Source of the DNA: Pseudozobellia sp. WGM2
GTDB taxonomy: Bacteria; Bacteroidota; Bacteroidia; Flavobacteriales; Flavobacteriaceae
Direction of reading: 5' to 3'
NCBI RefSeq assembly: GCF_017810075.1
Contig: NZ_JADNYK010000001.1
Coordinates: 682,001 to 746,000 of the forward strand
DNA: 64,000 nucleotides
The translations under genes and the position numbers were made by a program. Under the pieces are notes generated by a model. It was not told the origin of the DNA. It was given only the letters and a program-made list of their open reading frames with translations, and did no database searches. Within the stretch, counting starts at the first letter, position 1. Every line of letters starts with the position of its first letter. Positions 36,097 through 45,020 of this stretch are shown here, piece after piece.

Positions 36097-37797
36097 ATGA
36101 AAAGACCGAGTACCAACCCTTTAGTATGCCTCCTCCCCGCCCTATTTCTATTCGTTAATTGCAAAACACTACCTGCAGAGCCTACTGGTTTGGTGACCGA
36201 GAATGCCATGGTGGTCTCGGCACGTGAAGAAGCTTCTAAAATTGGTGTAGAAATCATGAAAAATGGCGGTAATGCCTTTGATGCCATGGTAACTACCGAA
36301 ATGGCTCTTGTAGTGGCCTACCCTTTCGCCGGTAATCTCGGTGGTGGTGGTTTTATGGTCTACAGAAAAGCCGATGGAGATGTAGGCGCGCTCGATTATC
36401 GTGAAAAAGCACCCTTGGCCGCACATCGTGACATGTATCTTGATTCATTGGGAAATGTTGTACCTGACATGAGCACCAAAGGAGCAACTGCGGTAGGCGT
36501 GCCCGGTACGGTTGCGGGCATTATTGCAGTGCACGAAAAATTTGGTTCACTGCCGTTAGAAGAAATCTTGGCCCCGGTAATCAGGCTGGCGGAAAATGGT
36601 ATTGTGGTTACCGCAAATCAAGCGAATAGGTTTGCTGCGGTACGTGATAGAATTCTAGAAGTGAACGATAGTGTAACAACTTTTCCTATCGACTCTAAGG
36701 TTAACGACATGGTGAAATACCCCGCTTTGGCTAATACGTTAAAACGTATTGCCGAAGATGGTCATGATGGCTTTTATAAAGGAAAAATTGCCGAAACCTT
36801 GGCCCGCTTTATTCAAGAAAAAGGGGGCTTTATAACTGAAGAAGATTTAGCGAAATACGAAGCTAAGTGGAGACAGCCTATAACTTTCAATTATAAAGAT
36901 CTTCGCATAATTTCAATGAGTCCGCCCAGCAGTGGTGGCGTTACTATTAATCAGATTTTTAAGATGATCGAGCCATATGACATAGGTAAGTATGGCCATA
37001 ATTCAGAGAAAGCCATTCAACTATTTACAGAGGCAGCCCGCAGAGCTTATGCAGACCGCAACTATTACTTAGGAGACCCAGATTTTATTGATATTCCGGT
37101 GGATGTGCTTTTAAGTAGTGATTATATTAACGAGAGAATGAGTGATTTTTCTTTTGATGCTGCTAGCGAATCCTCCAAAATAAAAGAAGGAAATATACAA
37201 ATGGCAGAGAGCATGGAAACTACCCACTACTCTATCGTAGATAAAGAAGGAAATGCGGTTTCTGTCACGACAACATTGAACGGTGCCTACGGAAGTAAAC
37301 TCTATTGTGATGAATTGGGTTTTTTCTTGAACAATGAAATGGATGATTTTAGTGCCAAGGCGGGTGTACCGAATATGTTCGGACTCATTGGAGCAGAAGC
37401 CAATAGTATAGCGCCCGAAAAAAGAATGCTAAGCAGCATGACCCCTACTATCGTAGAAAAAAACAATAAACTTTGGATGGTCGTTGGCACTCCAGGAGGT
37501 TCGACTATTATAACTGCTGTGGCCCAAACCATACTGAACAGTTACGAATTTAATATGAGTATGCAAAAAGCGGTAAATGCTCCCCGCTTTCATCATCAAT
37601 GGCTGCCCGATGTTGTTATTTTTGAGCCTCAAGGTTTTTCTAAAGAACTAAAAACAGACCTAAAGACAAAAGGTTACCATATAAACGAAGAGCGCACCCC
37701 TATTATCGGCAAGGTTGATGCTATTCGGGTATTGGACAACGGAAAATTAGAAGGAGGAGCTGACAAAAGAGGGGATGATACCGCTGTCGGATTTTAG
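36097..37797 (+). CDS. ggt: Gamma-glutamyltransferase, probable lipoprotein
   Basis: The 566-residue Ntn-hydrolase precursor cleaves itself before the catalytic Thr375 in ETTHYS. Substrate-binding segments are intact: NLGGGGFMV and LDYREKAP in the large subunit, and VSVTTTLNGAYGS, FFLNNEMDDF and MLSSMTPT in the small subunit. The N-terminus has a hydrophobic stretch ending FLFVNC, which looks like a SPII lipobox with unusual Asn at -1. It should act on glutathione or gamma-glutamyl compounds in the periplasm. It is second in an operon with acpH. Confidence 0.94.
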   Translation: MKRPSTNPLVCLLPALFLFVNCKTLPAEPTGLVTENAMVVSAREEASKIGVEIMKNGGNAFDAMVTTEMALVVAYPFAGNLGGGGFMVYRKADGDVGALDYREKAPLAAHRDMYLDSLGNVVPDMSTKGATAVGVPGTVAGIIAVHEKFGSLPLEEILAPVIRLAENGIVVTANQANRFAAVRDRILEVNDSVTTFPIDSKVNDMVKYPALANTLKRIAEDGHDGFYKGKIAETLARFIQEKGGFITEEDLAKYEAKWRQPITFNYKDLRIISMSPPSSGGVTINQIFKMIEPYDIGKYGHNSEKAIQLFTEAARRAYADRNYYLGDPDFIDIPVDVLLSSDYINERMSDFSFDAASESSKIKEGNIQMAESMETTHYSIVDKEGNAVSVTTTLNGAYGSKLYCDELGFFLNNEMDDFSAKAGVPNMFGLIGAEANSIAPEKRMLSSMTPTIVEKNNKLWMVVGTPGGSTIITAVAQTILNSYEFNMSMQKAVNAPRFHHQWLPDVVIFEPQGFSKELKTDLKTKGYHINEERTPIIGKVDAIRVLDNGKLEGGADKRGDDTAVGF

Positions 37798-37859
37798 ATT
37801 GCCCGTTCATCTGATTTTCGATGTATATAGTATTTAAATCTTTGAAATTATAATTGACT

Positions 37860-38294
37860 ATGACCATTCAAGTATTGCACAAATTTGAATTGAACGATGA
37901 TAATATAGCCCGTATTCTGGCTCTATATAAACAATTGAATTCCATCATTGTTCCAAGGCCATTACATCAAGTTTTGCAAGAAGACAATCATGTGATTTTT
38001 ATGGTCTGTAAAAATGATAAAGAAGAGATTGTAGGTATTGCCCTTATGGCCACCTATAAGGTGGTGTCAGGTTTTAGAGGTTTGGTTGAAGATGTTGTGG
38101 TAGACGAAGCCTACCGAGGACAAGGAATAGGCCGAAAATTGATGGAAAACCTTTTGGAAGAAGCTAAAAGAAAAGGTGTTGATGAAATTCTCTTGTTCAC
38201 AGGGCATCATCGAACGGCAGCTATCAACCTCTATAAAAGCTTGGGCTTTACCATTCGTGAAAGTGGTGTTTATAATCTGAATTTCAGAAAATAG
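37860..38294 (+). CDS. GNAT-family N-acetyltransferase
   Basis: The likely start is ATG 37860 (144 residues) rather than the TTG two codons earlier. The acetyl-CoA-binding loop RGQGIGRKLM is at about 82-91, after the beta-4 strand VEDVVVDEAY. The C-terminal NLYKSLGF motif is typical. Closest by eye are small GNATs acting on amino sugars or polyamines; the substrate is unknown. It stands alone and ends 3 bp from the convergent XRE gene. Confidence 0.86.
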   Translation: MTIQVLHKFELNDDNIARILALYKQLNSIIVPRPLHQVLQEDNHVIFMVCKNDKEEIVGIALMATYKVVSGFRGLVEDVVVDEAYRGQGIGRKLMENLLEEAKRKGVDEILLFTGHHRTAAINLYKSLGFTIRESGVYNLNFRK

Positions 38295-38297
38295 ACC

Positions 38298-39062
38298 TTA
38301 GACTTTTTTCACGTGTTGTAATTGCCCTTTGAGTTCTTCCATCGATTCTTGCAACTGCTTAAGCAATCCTTTTTCGGTGCTTGCATCTTCTCCAAAGGTT
38401 ATACGGCTGCTCACTTGCCATATTTCTTGAATCTGAAAGGGTTTGATTTCGTAGGGAGGATATGTTTCGTTCAACGAAACCAAGGTAATGTTGTTCGAAT
38501 TAGGTCTTCTTTCTATTTTTTTCACCAGTACGGCATCCTGTAATACCACAACATACATTTTGTTTGAGCTTACATCATCGATATGTTCAACAGCTTTGGC
38601 CAAAACCCATTCCCCTGGTTTTAAGTTGGGTAACATACTATCTCCCTCGACCTGAAAACCCCTATAAGTAGCATTTCGAAATTCCGGAATAGGTAAGTCA
38701 AAAGCGGGCAATTGGCGATACCAGCTCGTATCTTGAATATTTTGAGGATATCCGGCAGCAGCCTTTGCGTTCACAAGCACCATATTTTCACGATCATCGG
38801 AATCAACGGTAACCACCTTAGGGATTACACTCGTATTCGAGGTTTCTAAATATTTATTCTCACTCTCACCAAATAGCCAGAGCGGATTGATTTTGAACTG
38901 CTTTAATAATTCAGAAACCACTTTACCCGAAAGTTTTGTTCTACCCCGCTCAATATCGGCCGTAGTATTTCCAGCACCTATCATCTTTGCAAATTCAACT
39001 TGGGTATGGCCCAATTCTCTCCGCAAATCCGTAAAACGTTTTAAGGTCAGTTCATTTTCCAT
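38298..39062 (-). CDS. LexA-like XRE regulator with S24 self-cleavage domain
   Basis: The 254-residue protein has an N-terminal Cro/C1-type helix-turn-helix (about 8-62; LGHTQVEFAKMIG then TADIERGR). A linker and a LexA/UmuD-like S24 domain (about 95-215) follow. All self-cleavage elements are present: a scissile Ala103-Gly104 in AKAAAGYP, the nucleophile Ser142 in EGDSMLP and the general base Lys181 in AVLVKK. The C-terminus is a short coiled coil (about 230-252). Divergent to the radical SAM/TIGR03915 genes, with several TTGGA-N5-TCCA boxes between, it probably represses both directions and is released by DNA damage. Activation is inferred. Confidence 0.88.
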   Translation of the reverse strand: MENELTLKRFTDLRRELGHTQVEFAKMIGAGNTTADIERGRTKLSGKVVSELLKQFKINPLWLFGESENKYLETSNTSVIPKVVTVDSDDRENMVLVNAKAAAGYPQNIQDTSWYRQLPAFDLPIPEFRNATYRGFQVEGDSMLPNLKPGEWVLAKAVEHIDDVSSNKMYVVVLQDAVLVKKIERRPNSNNITLVSLNETYPPYEIKPFQIQEIWQVSSRITFGEDASTEKGLLKQLQESMEELKGQLQHVKKV

Positions 39063-39111
39063 ATCACTCTAATTCTAATCTTCGTTCGTTCCAATAAACA
39101 CTGAATAATTT

Positions 39112-39199
39112 CAAATATACACCTTTTGGATATATTCCAATATATTTTTTGGATTATTTCCATAATTAGGATTTATTCCATAATTTTGGAATAATTACA
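39112..39199. promoter_or_regulatory. Divergent promoters with an array of TTGGA-N5-TCCA operators
   Basis: Box 1 (39126-39140, TTGGA-TATAT-TCCAA) is a perfect dyad. Box 2 is TTGGA-TTATT-TCCAT (39149-39163), box 3 TAGGA-TTTAT-TCCAT (39167-39181) and box 4 a weaker TTGGA-ATAAT-TACAT (39186-39200). The minus -7 box TATATTTG is at 39119-39112, with a -33-like ATTG at 39141-39138; box 1 fills that spacer. The plus -7 box TAATTTTG is at 39181-39188, between boxes 3 and 4. Repressor binding would block both promoters. Confidence 0.75.
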
Positions 39200-39207
39200 T
39201 TCAAGAT

Positions 39208-40482
39208 ATGGATTTTGACCGAATAAAGGAAAAATTGAATATTCTGGCGGATGCCGCTAAATACGATGTGAGCTGTTCAAGCAGCGGCAGCAAACGTACT
39301 AATACCAACAAGGGGCTTGGAGATAGTACTGGAATGGGAATTTGCCATAGTTATACCGAAGATGGACGCTGTGTATCGCTTTTGAAAATCTTAATGACCA
39401 ATTATTGCATTTTCGATTGCGCATACTGTGTTACCCGTAAAAGCAATGACATCAAAAGGGCGGCTTTTAAAATTCAGGAGGTGGTTGATTTGACCATCAA
39501 TTTTTATCGTAGAAATTATATCGAAGGCCTTTTTCTTAGTTCCGGTATATTTAAAAGTCCTGATTATACAATGGAGCGTCTGATTGCCGTAGCGAAAAAA
39601 CTCCGTGAAGAAGAGAATTTCAATGGGTATATTCATTTAAAGTCGATACCAGGTGCGAGCGATGAGCTCATGCGAGAAGCAGGTTTATATGCCGACCGCC
39701 TTTCAGTGAACATAGAAGTACCCACCATTTCAGGTCTAAAATTGTTAGCACCGGATAAAAAGCATGAAGATTTCACCAAGCCCATGCTTAAGGTCAAAAA
39801 TGAGATTATACAGTACAAGTCCGAAAAAAAATTGATTCGCAGTACACCTAAATATGCCCCTGCCGGTCAAAGTACTCAAATGATAATTGGTGCTACCGGA
39901 GAATCGGATAAAGACATCATGTATTCCGCAACTCACTATTACAAAAATTATAATATGAAACGGGTATACTACTCCGGTTACGTACCTGTAGCCGAAGATA
40001 GCCGATTACCGGCTATAGGCACCCAAGTACCGATGTTGAGAGAGAATAGGCTTTATCAAACCGATTGGCTTTTGAGGTTTTATGGCTTTAATGTGCAAGA
40101 GATTTTAAACAATAATCACCCAAACCTCGATATTGATATAGACCCGAAGCTAGGTTGGGCTTTACGAAACCTTCATCATTTTCCTATCGACATCAATAAA
40201 GCCGATAAATTAATGCTGGCCAGAGTACCGGGTATAGGTTTGAAATCGGTTCATAAAATTTTGAATGCTAGAAGGTTCAGAAATTTAAATTGGGAGCATC
40301 TCAAAAAAATAGGAATAGCCCTAAATCGTGCAAAATATTTCATTTTATGTGATTCCAATAAATGGGTTCATCGAGACTTGGATGCCGATAAAATTAAAGG
40401 AATGATTATACAGAACTCTGCTGGTAAATTTAGAAAGGAGTATAGTACTCAGTTAGAGCTATTCAATACAAAAGCAGTTTAA
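39208..40482 (+). CDS. Radical SAM protein, putative DNA modification/repair (TIGR03916 type)
   Basis: The 424-residue protein binds a 4Fe-4S cluster and SAM through Cys67, Cys71 and Cys74 (NYCIFDCAYC). An additional Cys pattern (SCSSSG, GICHSY, GRCVS) precedes it. The C-terminal part has a helix-hairpin-helix DNA-binding motif, ARVPGIGLKSVHK at about 338-350. Family members pair with TIGR03915 proteins and are thought to act on DNA bases, though the reaction is unknown. It resembles spore photoproduct lyase only in general layout. It is transcribed away from the S24 regulator, and the partner starts 18 nt after its stop. Confidence 0.88.
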   Translation: MDFDRIKEKLNILADAAKYDVSCSSSGSKRTNTNKGLGDSTGMGICHSYTEDGRCVSLLKILMTNYCIFDCAYCVTRKSNDIKRAAFKIQEVVDLTINFYRRNYIEGLFLSSGIFKSPDYTMERLIAVAKKLREEENFNGYIHLKSIPGASDELMREAGLYADRLSVNIEVPTISGLKLLAPDKKHEDFTKPMLKVKNEIIQYKSEKKLIRSTPKYAPAGQSTQMIIGATGESDKDIMYSATHYYKNYNMKRVYYSGYVPVAEDSRLPAIGTQVPMLRENRLYQTDWLLRFYGFNVQEILNNNHPNLDIDIDPKLGWALRNLHHFPIDINKADKLMLARVPGIGLKSVHKILNARRFRNLNWEHLKKIGIALNRAKYFILCDSNKWVHRDLDADKIKGMIIQNSAGKFRKEYSTQLELFNTKAV

Positions 40483-40500
40483 GTATTTAAAAATAATGCT

Positions 40501-41277
40501 ATGAACAATTCTAAAGTTTTAATCTACGACGGAAGTTTCAATGGTTTTCTAACCTCAATATTCGTTGCTTTTGAAGAAAAAGTTACCGTGTCACAAATTC
40601 AGAAAGAAACGGTTTGTCAAAGCGGATTATTTTCTGAGACACAGACGGTTTTAACACAGGTGGATAAAGCAAAACGGGTATGGAACGGTATTCAGAAAAA
40701 AAGTAATTCAGCTTTAAAGAATATTTATTTTGCTTTTCAAAGTGAAAGTCAAGATGTAGAATTATTACTTTATCGATACATCTGTAAATTATTTACTCAT
40801 GAAACATCTATTGCTTATGATTATTCAGATGGTGTGGTGCTAAAAATTAGTCAACTAGCAAAATCGGTAGGACGCGAAAAACATCGTATGGAGGCATTTG
40901 TTCGTTTTCAATTGACCAAAGATGGTATTTACTTTGCCAATATTGAACCCGATTTTGATGTGTTGCCCCTAATTTCAAAACATTTCAGGTCTAGATATGC
41001 CGACCAGTATTGGTTGATTTATGACGTTAAACGTAAGTATGGTATCTATTATGATTTGGAAAAAGTGGAAATAGTTTCGCTCGATTTGTTCGAAATTCAT
41101 AGCAATAGTATTCATAAAAGTCATAAAATGACTGCTAATGAATATGACTATCAAGATTTATGGAACAATTATTTTAAGAGTACCAATATTAAATCTCGAA
41201 TCAATCTGAAATTACACACGCAACATGTGCCAAAAAGATATTGGAAATATTTAAGCGAGAAAAAGCAGGCAATTTGA
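40501..41277 (+). CDS. TIGR03915/DUF4130 putative DNA repair protein
   Basis: The 258-residue protein begins with VLIYDGSFNGFLTSIF, the conserved opening of the TIGR03915 family, which is the usual partner of the radical SAM protein upstream. The DUF4130 core (about 85-250) contains VGREKHRMEAFVRFQL and the C-terminal QHVPKRYWKYLSEK. Family knowledge points to a uracil-DNA-glycosylase-related context, but no catalytic residue can be named from the sequence. Co-transcription with the radical SAM gene (18-nt gap) places it under the same operator array. Confidence 0.85.
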   Translation: MNNSKVLIYDGSFNGFLTSIFVAFEEKVTVSQIQKETVCQSGLFSETQTVLTQVDKAKRVWNGIQKKSNSALKNIYFAFQSESQDVELLLYRYICKLFTHETSIAYDYSDGVVLKISQLAKSVGREKHRMEAFVRFQLTKDGIYFANIEPDFDVLPLISKHFRSRYADQYWLIYDVKRKYGIYYDLEKVEIVSLDLFEIHSNSIHKSHKMTANEYDYQDLWNNYFKSTNIKSRINLKLHTQHVPKRYWKYLSEKKQAI

Positions 41278-41381
41278 TTGGGTCGAATATTGAAATCTTA
41301 ATGAGCTAATAGTTAAGCGTAATCTGTTAATCTTCACTATACAATTAAACGCTCTCACTTCTCGGTTAGTGCTCAAAAACG

Positions 41382-41389
41382 TACCTTTG
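41382..41389 (+). promoter_or_regulatory. -7 promoter box TACCTTTG of uvrA
   Basis: Exact TAnnTTTG match, 17 bp before the uvrA ATG. No TTGGA-N5-TCCA operator is nearby. Confidence 0.6.
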
Positions 41390-41406
41390 CGGCTTTGCTA
41401 TAGAAA

Positions 41407-44238
41407 ATGATAAACTACGAGGAAAATATAGAGGTACAGGGCGCTCGCGTACACAACCTCAAAAATATAGATGTTACCATACCCAGAGAGAAATTAGTAG
41501 TGATTACCGGCCTTTCCGGTAGCGGAAAATCATCTTTGGCCTTTGATACGATTTACGCTGAAGGTCAGCGTCGGTACATAGAAACGTTCTCTGCCTATGC
41601 ACGTCAATTTTTAGGTGGCTTAGAGCGACCTGATGTCGACAAAATTGATGGCCTCTCACCGGTAATCGCCATAGAACAAAAAACGACCTCAAAATCACCA
41701 CGTTCAACGGTAGGCACCATTACCGAAATTTATGATTTTCTACGTCTACTTTTTGCAAGGGCGGGCGATGCTTATAGCTACAACACGGGTGAAAAAATGG
41801 TGAGCTATAGTGATGAGCAAATCAAAGAGCTGATCAAAGAAGATTACCTAAACAAAAAAATAAACATATTAGCCCCGGTTATAAAGTCTAGAAAAGGACA
41901 TTATCGGGAACTTTTCGAGCAAATCGGCAAACAGGGTTTTGTGAAGGTCAGGGTCGATGGCGAGGTAAAAGACATTGTCAAAGGCATGAAGGTCGACCGA
42001 TACAAGACCCATGATATCGAAATTGTAATCGACCGTTTAAAGGTCTCCAGTTCCGAAGAGTTGGATAAGAGGCTTACAGAAACAATCAATACCGCAATGT
42101 ACAGCGGTGAGAATGTTTTAATGGTCTTGGAGGAAGGTGAGAGTGAAGCCCGCTACTTTAGCCGTGACCTGATGTGCCCGACTACGGGAATATCTTATCC
42201 CGTTCCGGAACCGAATACCTTTTCTTTCAATTCCCCGAAAGGAATGTGCAACCACTGTAACGGATTGGGCCATGTTTACGAGGTTAACGAAAACAAAATA
42301 TTTCCGAATAAAAAATTATCGATCAAGTCCGGAGGTATTGCTCCCCTTGGTGATTATAAAAAATCATGGGCCTTTAAACAAATTGAAACCATCGGTCAAC
42401 GATATAATTTTGAGTTGACCGACCCTATTCAAAATATTTCTGACGAAGCCATTAAAGTGCTACTTTATGGTGGTAACGAAACTTTTGAGGTAGATTCTAA
42501 AACTTTAGGTGTAAAACGTAATTATAAAATTGATTATGAAGGCATTTCAAACTTTATAAAAAATCAGTACGAAGAAGCCGGCACTACTTCTCTTAAGCGC
42601 TGGGCGAAAGATTTCATGGATAAGGTGACCTGCCCTGTATGTGAAGGGTCTCGCCTACGCAAAGAATCGTTGAATTTCAAGATTGATGAAAGAAATATTG
42701 CCGAATTGGCCCATCTTGACATCGCCGAGCTCGCTATCTTTTTCGAAGGGTTGGAAAAACAGCTTGAAGGCAATCAGCTCAAAATTGCAGAAGAAATCAT
42801 TAAAGAAATTCGTACCCGTATTCGTTTTCTACTAGATGTCGGCTTAGACTATTTATCATTGAATCGAAGCTCTAAATCACTATCGGGTGGTGAAGCCCAA
42901 CGTATTCGATTGGCTACTCAAATCGGGTCGCAATTGGTCGGGGTACTCTATATTTTAGACGAACCCAGTATCGGCCTTCACCAACGAGATAATTCGAGAT
43001 TGATAAAATCACTTGAATCGCTTCGCGATATAGGCAATTCTGTTATCGTTGTAGAGCATGATCGAGATATGATAGAACGCGCAGACCATGTAATCGATAT
43101 AGGCCCAAAAGCCGGCAAACACGGTGGCGAGATTATTTCTGAGGGAACGCCTGAAGAACTCAAACTACACGACACTCTCACAGCTGGCTACATTACCGGA
43201 AAGAGACAAATAGCAGTACCCCAAGAACGTAGAAAAGGAAATGGTAAAAAAATTACGTTGGCGGGTTGTACCGGTAATAACTTAAAAAATGTGACCATCG
43301 AGATACCTTTAGGTCAAATGATAGGCGTAACCGGCGTATCAGGTAGCGGTAAATCCACATTGATTAACGAGACCCTCTACCCTATCATGAACGCCCATTA
43401 TTTTAATGGTGTCAAAAAACCGATGCCCTATAAAAGCATCAAGGGTCTAGAACATATCGATAAGGTAATCGATATAAATCAATCACCCATTGGTCGAACA
43501 CCAAGATCTAATCCTGCTACTTATACGGGAGTATTTAGTGAAATTCGTTCACTTTTCACCAAAACACCTGAAGCCGCTATACGTGGCTATAAGCCTGGCC
43601 GTTTTAGTTTTAATGTTAAAGGCGGTCGATGTGAAACCTGCCAAGGAGGCGGATTACGGGTCATAGAAATGAACTTCTTGCCCGATGTTTACGTAGATTG
43701 TGAGACATGCAATGGTAAACGATTCAATAGAGAGACTTTAGAAATTCGCTACAAAGGCAAATCGATTGCCGATGTTTTAGAAATGACGATCAATGAGGCC
43801 GTTGATTTTTTTGAACTGATACCTAAGATATACCGTAAATTAAAAACCATTCAGGACGTAGGTTTGGGGTATATTTCTTTAGGCCAGCAATCAACTACTT
43901 TGTCCGGTGGTGAAGCTCAACGTATAAAGCTGGCCACTGAACTATCAAAACGTGATACCGGAAATACGTTTTATATCTTGGACGAACCCACGACTGGGCT
44001 CCATTTTGAAGATATCAGGGTATTAATGGAAGTTTTAAACCGTCTGGTAGACAAAGGAAATACGATATTGGTAATCGAGCATAATATGGATGTCATAAAA
44101 ATGGTAGATTACATTATCGATATCGGGTACGAAGGTGGTCGTGGTGGTGGCATGGTAGTTGCAAAGGGTAGCCCTGAGAAAGTTGCCAAAGATAAAAAGA
44201 GTTATACGGCAAAATTCTTAAAGAAAGAATTGAGCTAA
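41407..44238 (+). CDS. uvrA: Excinuclease ABC subunit A
   Basis: The 943-residue damage sensor of nucleotide-excision repair has two ABC ATPase modules. Walker A motifs are GLSGSGKSS (35-43) and GVSGSGKST (about 643). Signatures are [12 protein letters not shown] and [12 protein letters not shown]. Zinc modules are CNHCNGLGH with CPVCEGSRL, and CETCQGGG with CETCNGKRF. The UvrB-binding and insertion regions are intact. It loads UvrB on lesions. It stands behind the repair operon but has its own promoter. Confidence 0.98.
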   Translation: MINYEENIEVQGARVHNLKNIDVTIPREKLVVITGLSGSGKSSLAFDTIYAEGQRRYIETFSAYARQFLGGLERPDVDKIDGLSPVIAIEQKTTSKSPRSTVGTITEIYDFLRLLFARAGDAYSYNTGEKMVSYSDEQIKELIKEDYLNKKINILAPVIKSRKGHYRELFEQIGKQGFVKVRVDGEVKDIVKGMKVDRYKTHDIEIVIDRLKVSSSEELDKRLTETINTAMYSGENVLMVLEEGESEARYFSRDLMCPTTGISYPVPEPNTFSFNSPKGMCNHCNGLGHVYEVNENKIFPNKKLSIKSGGIAPLGDYKKSWAFKQIETIGQRYNFELTDPIQNISDEAIKVLLYGGNETFEVDSKTLGVKRNYKIDYEGISNFIKNQYEEAGTTSLKRWAKDFMDKVTCPVCEGSRLRKESLNFKIDERNIAELAHLDIAELAIFFEGLEKQLEGNQLKIAEEIIKEIRTRIRFLLDVGLDYLSLNRSSKSLSGGEAQRIRLATQIGSQLVGVLYILDEPSIGLHQRDNSRLIKSLESLRDIGNSVIVVEHDRDMIERADHVIDIGPKAGKHGGEIISEGTPEELKLHDTLTAGYITGKRQIAVPQERRKGNGKKITLAGCTGNNLKNVTIEIPLGQMIGVTGVSGSGKSTLINETLYPIMNAHYFNGVKKPMPYKSIKGLEHIDKVIDINQSPIGRTPRSNPATYTGVFSEIRSLFTKTPEAAIRGYKPGRFSFNVKGGRCETCQGGGLRVIEMNFLPDVYVDCETCNGKRFNRETLEIRYKGKSIADVLEMTINEAVDFFELIPKIYRKLKTIQDVGLGYISLGQQSTTLSGGEAQRIKLATELSKRDTGNTFYILDEPTTGLHFEDIRVLMEVLNRLVDKGNTILVIEHNMDVIKMVDYIIDIGYEGGRGGGMVVAKGSPEKVAKDKKSYTAKFLKKELS

Positions 44239-44293
44239 AATCCACGTTAAGGCACATATTCTTGCCTTTACATGTTTAAAATAAATCTTATTT

Positions 44294-44306
44294 TCGGCTT
44301 CGCCGA
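44294..44306. other. Short hairpin between uvrA and the LOG gene
   Basis: TCGGC-TTC-GCCGA forms a tight stem-loop. It lacks a T run on the exit side in either direction, so I do not call it a terminator. Confidence 0.4.
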
Positions 44307-44324
44307 CAAAAAAATAAACTAAAT

Positions 44325-45011
44325 ATGCGCAAAGAACAACACCATAAAGGTTGGAATGAAATTAAGACCAATGATTCTTGGGCCCTTTTTAAGATAATGG
44401 GTGAATTTGTCAATGGTTTTGAAAAAATGGGCACCATAGGCCCATGCGTTTCAATTTTTGGGTCGGCACGTACCAAAGAAGGTGATACCTACTATGAATT
44501 GGCAGTTAATATCGCAAAGAAAATTGCCGAAGCCGGATACGGAGTTATCACAGGTGGCGGACCAGGTATTATGGAAGCTGGTAACAAAGGAGCCCATTTG
44601 GCCGGTGGAACTTCAGTGGGACTAAATATTGATTTGCCCTTTGAACAACACGACAATCCTTACATTGATTCTGATAAAAGCCTTGATTTTGATTATTTCT
44701 TTGTTAGAAAAGTTATGTTCGTCAAATATTCTCAAGGGTTTGTCGTAATGCCCGGTGGATTTGGCACCTTAGATGAATTATTTGAGGCAATAACCTTGAT
44801 CCAAACCAACAAAATAGAAAAGTTTCCGATTATTCTAGTCGGTACCGAATTTTGGACAGGTCTGATGGATTGGGTAAAGAACACCATGCTCGAAGTTAAA
44901 AATATCAGCCCGCATGATTTAGACCTTATCAAAATCGTCGATACAGAAGAAGAAGTGGTAGATATTATTGACGCGTTTTACAAAGGGCATACCCTCAGCC
45001 CTAATTTTTAA
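44325..45011 (+). CDS. LOG-family (TIGR00730) Rossmann protein
   Basis: The 228-residue protein carries both family motifs: GGGPGIMEAGNKGA (about 84-97) and PGGFGTLDELFEA (about 143-155). These form the nucleotide-binding and catalytic site of LOG-type nucleoside 5'-monophosphate phosphoribohydrolases. Bacterial members release bases from AMP and related nucleotides; older annotations call them lysine decarboxylase-like. The next gene begins 9 nt after its stop, so the pair may be co-transcribed. Confidence 0.88.
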   Translation: MRKEQHHKGWNEIKTNDSWALFKIMGEFVNGFEKMGTIGPCVSIFGSARTKEGDTYYELAVNIAKKIAEAGYGVITGGGPGIMEAGNKGAHLAGGTSVGLNIDLPFEQHDNPYIDSDKSLDFDYFFVRKVMFVKYSQGFVVMPGGFGTLDELFEAITLIQTNKIEKFPIILVGTEFWTGLMDWVKNTMLEVKNISPHDLDLIKIVDTEEEVVDIIDAFYKGHTLSPNF

Positions 45012-45020
45012 CGCCTGTAC

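Noticed and set aside
41278-41406. uvrA as a member of the XRE-S24 regulon
   Set aside because: No TTGGA-N5-TCCA dyad is present before uvrA, which has its own -7 box.
44294-44306. Terminator after uvrA
   Set aside because: The stem is only 5 bp and no T run follows it in either direction.
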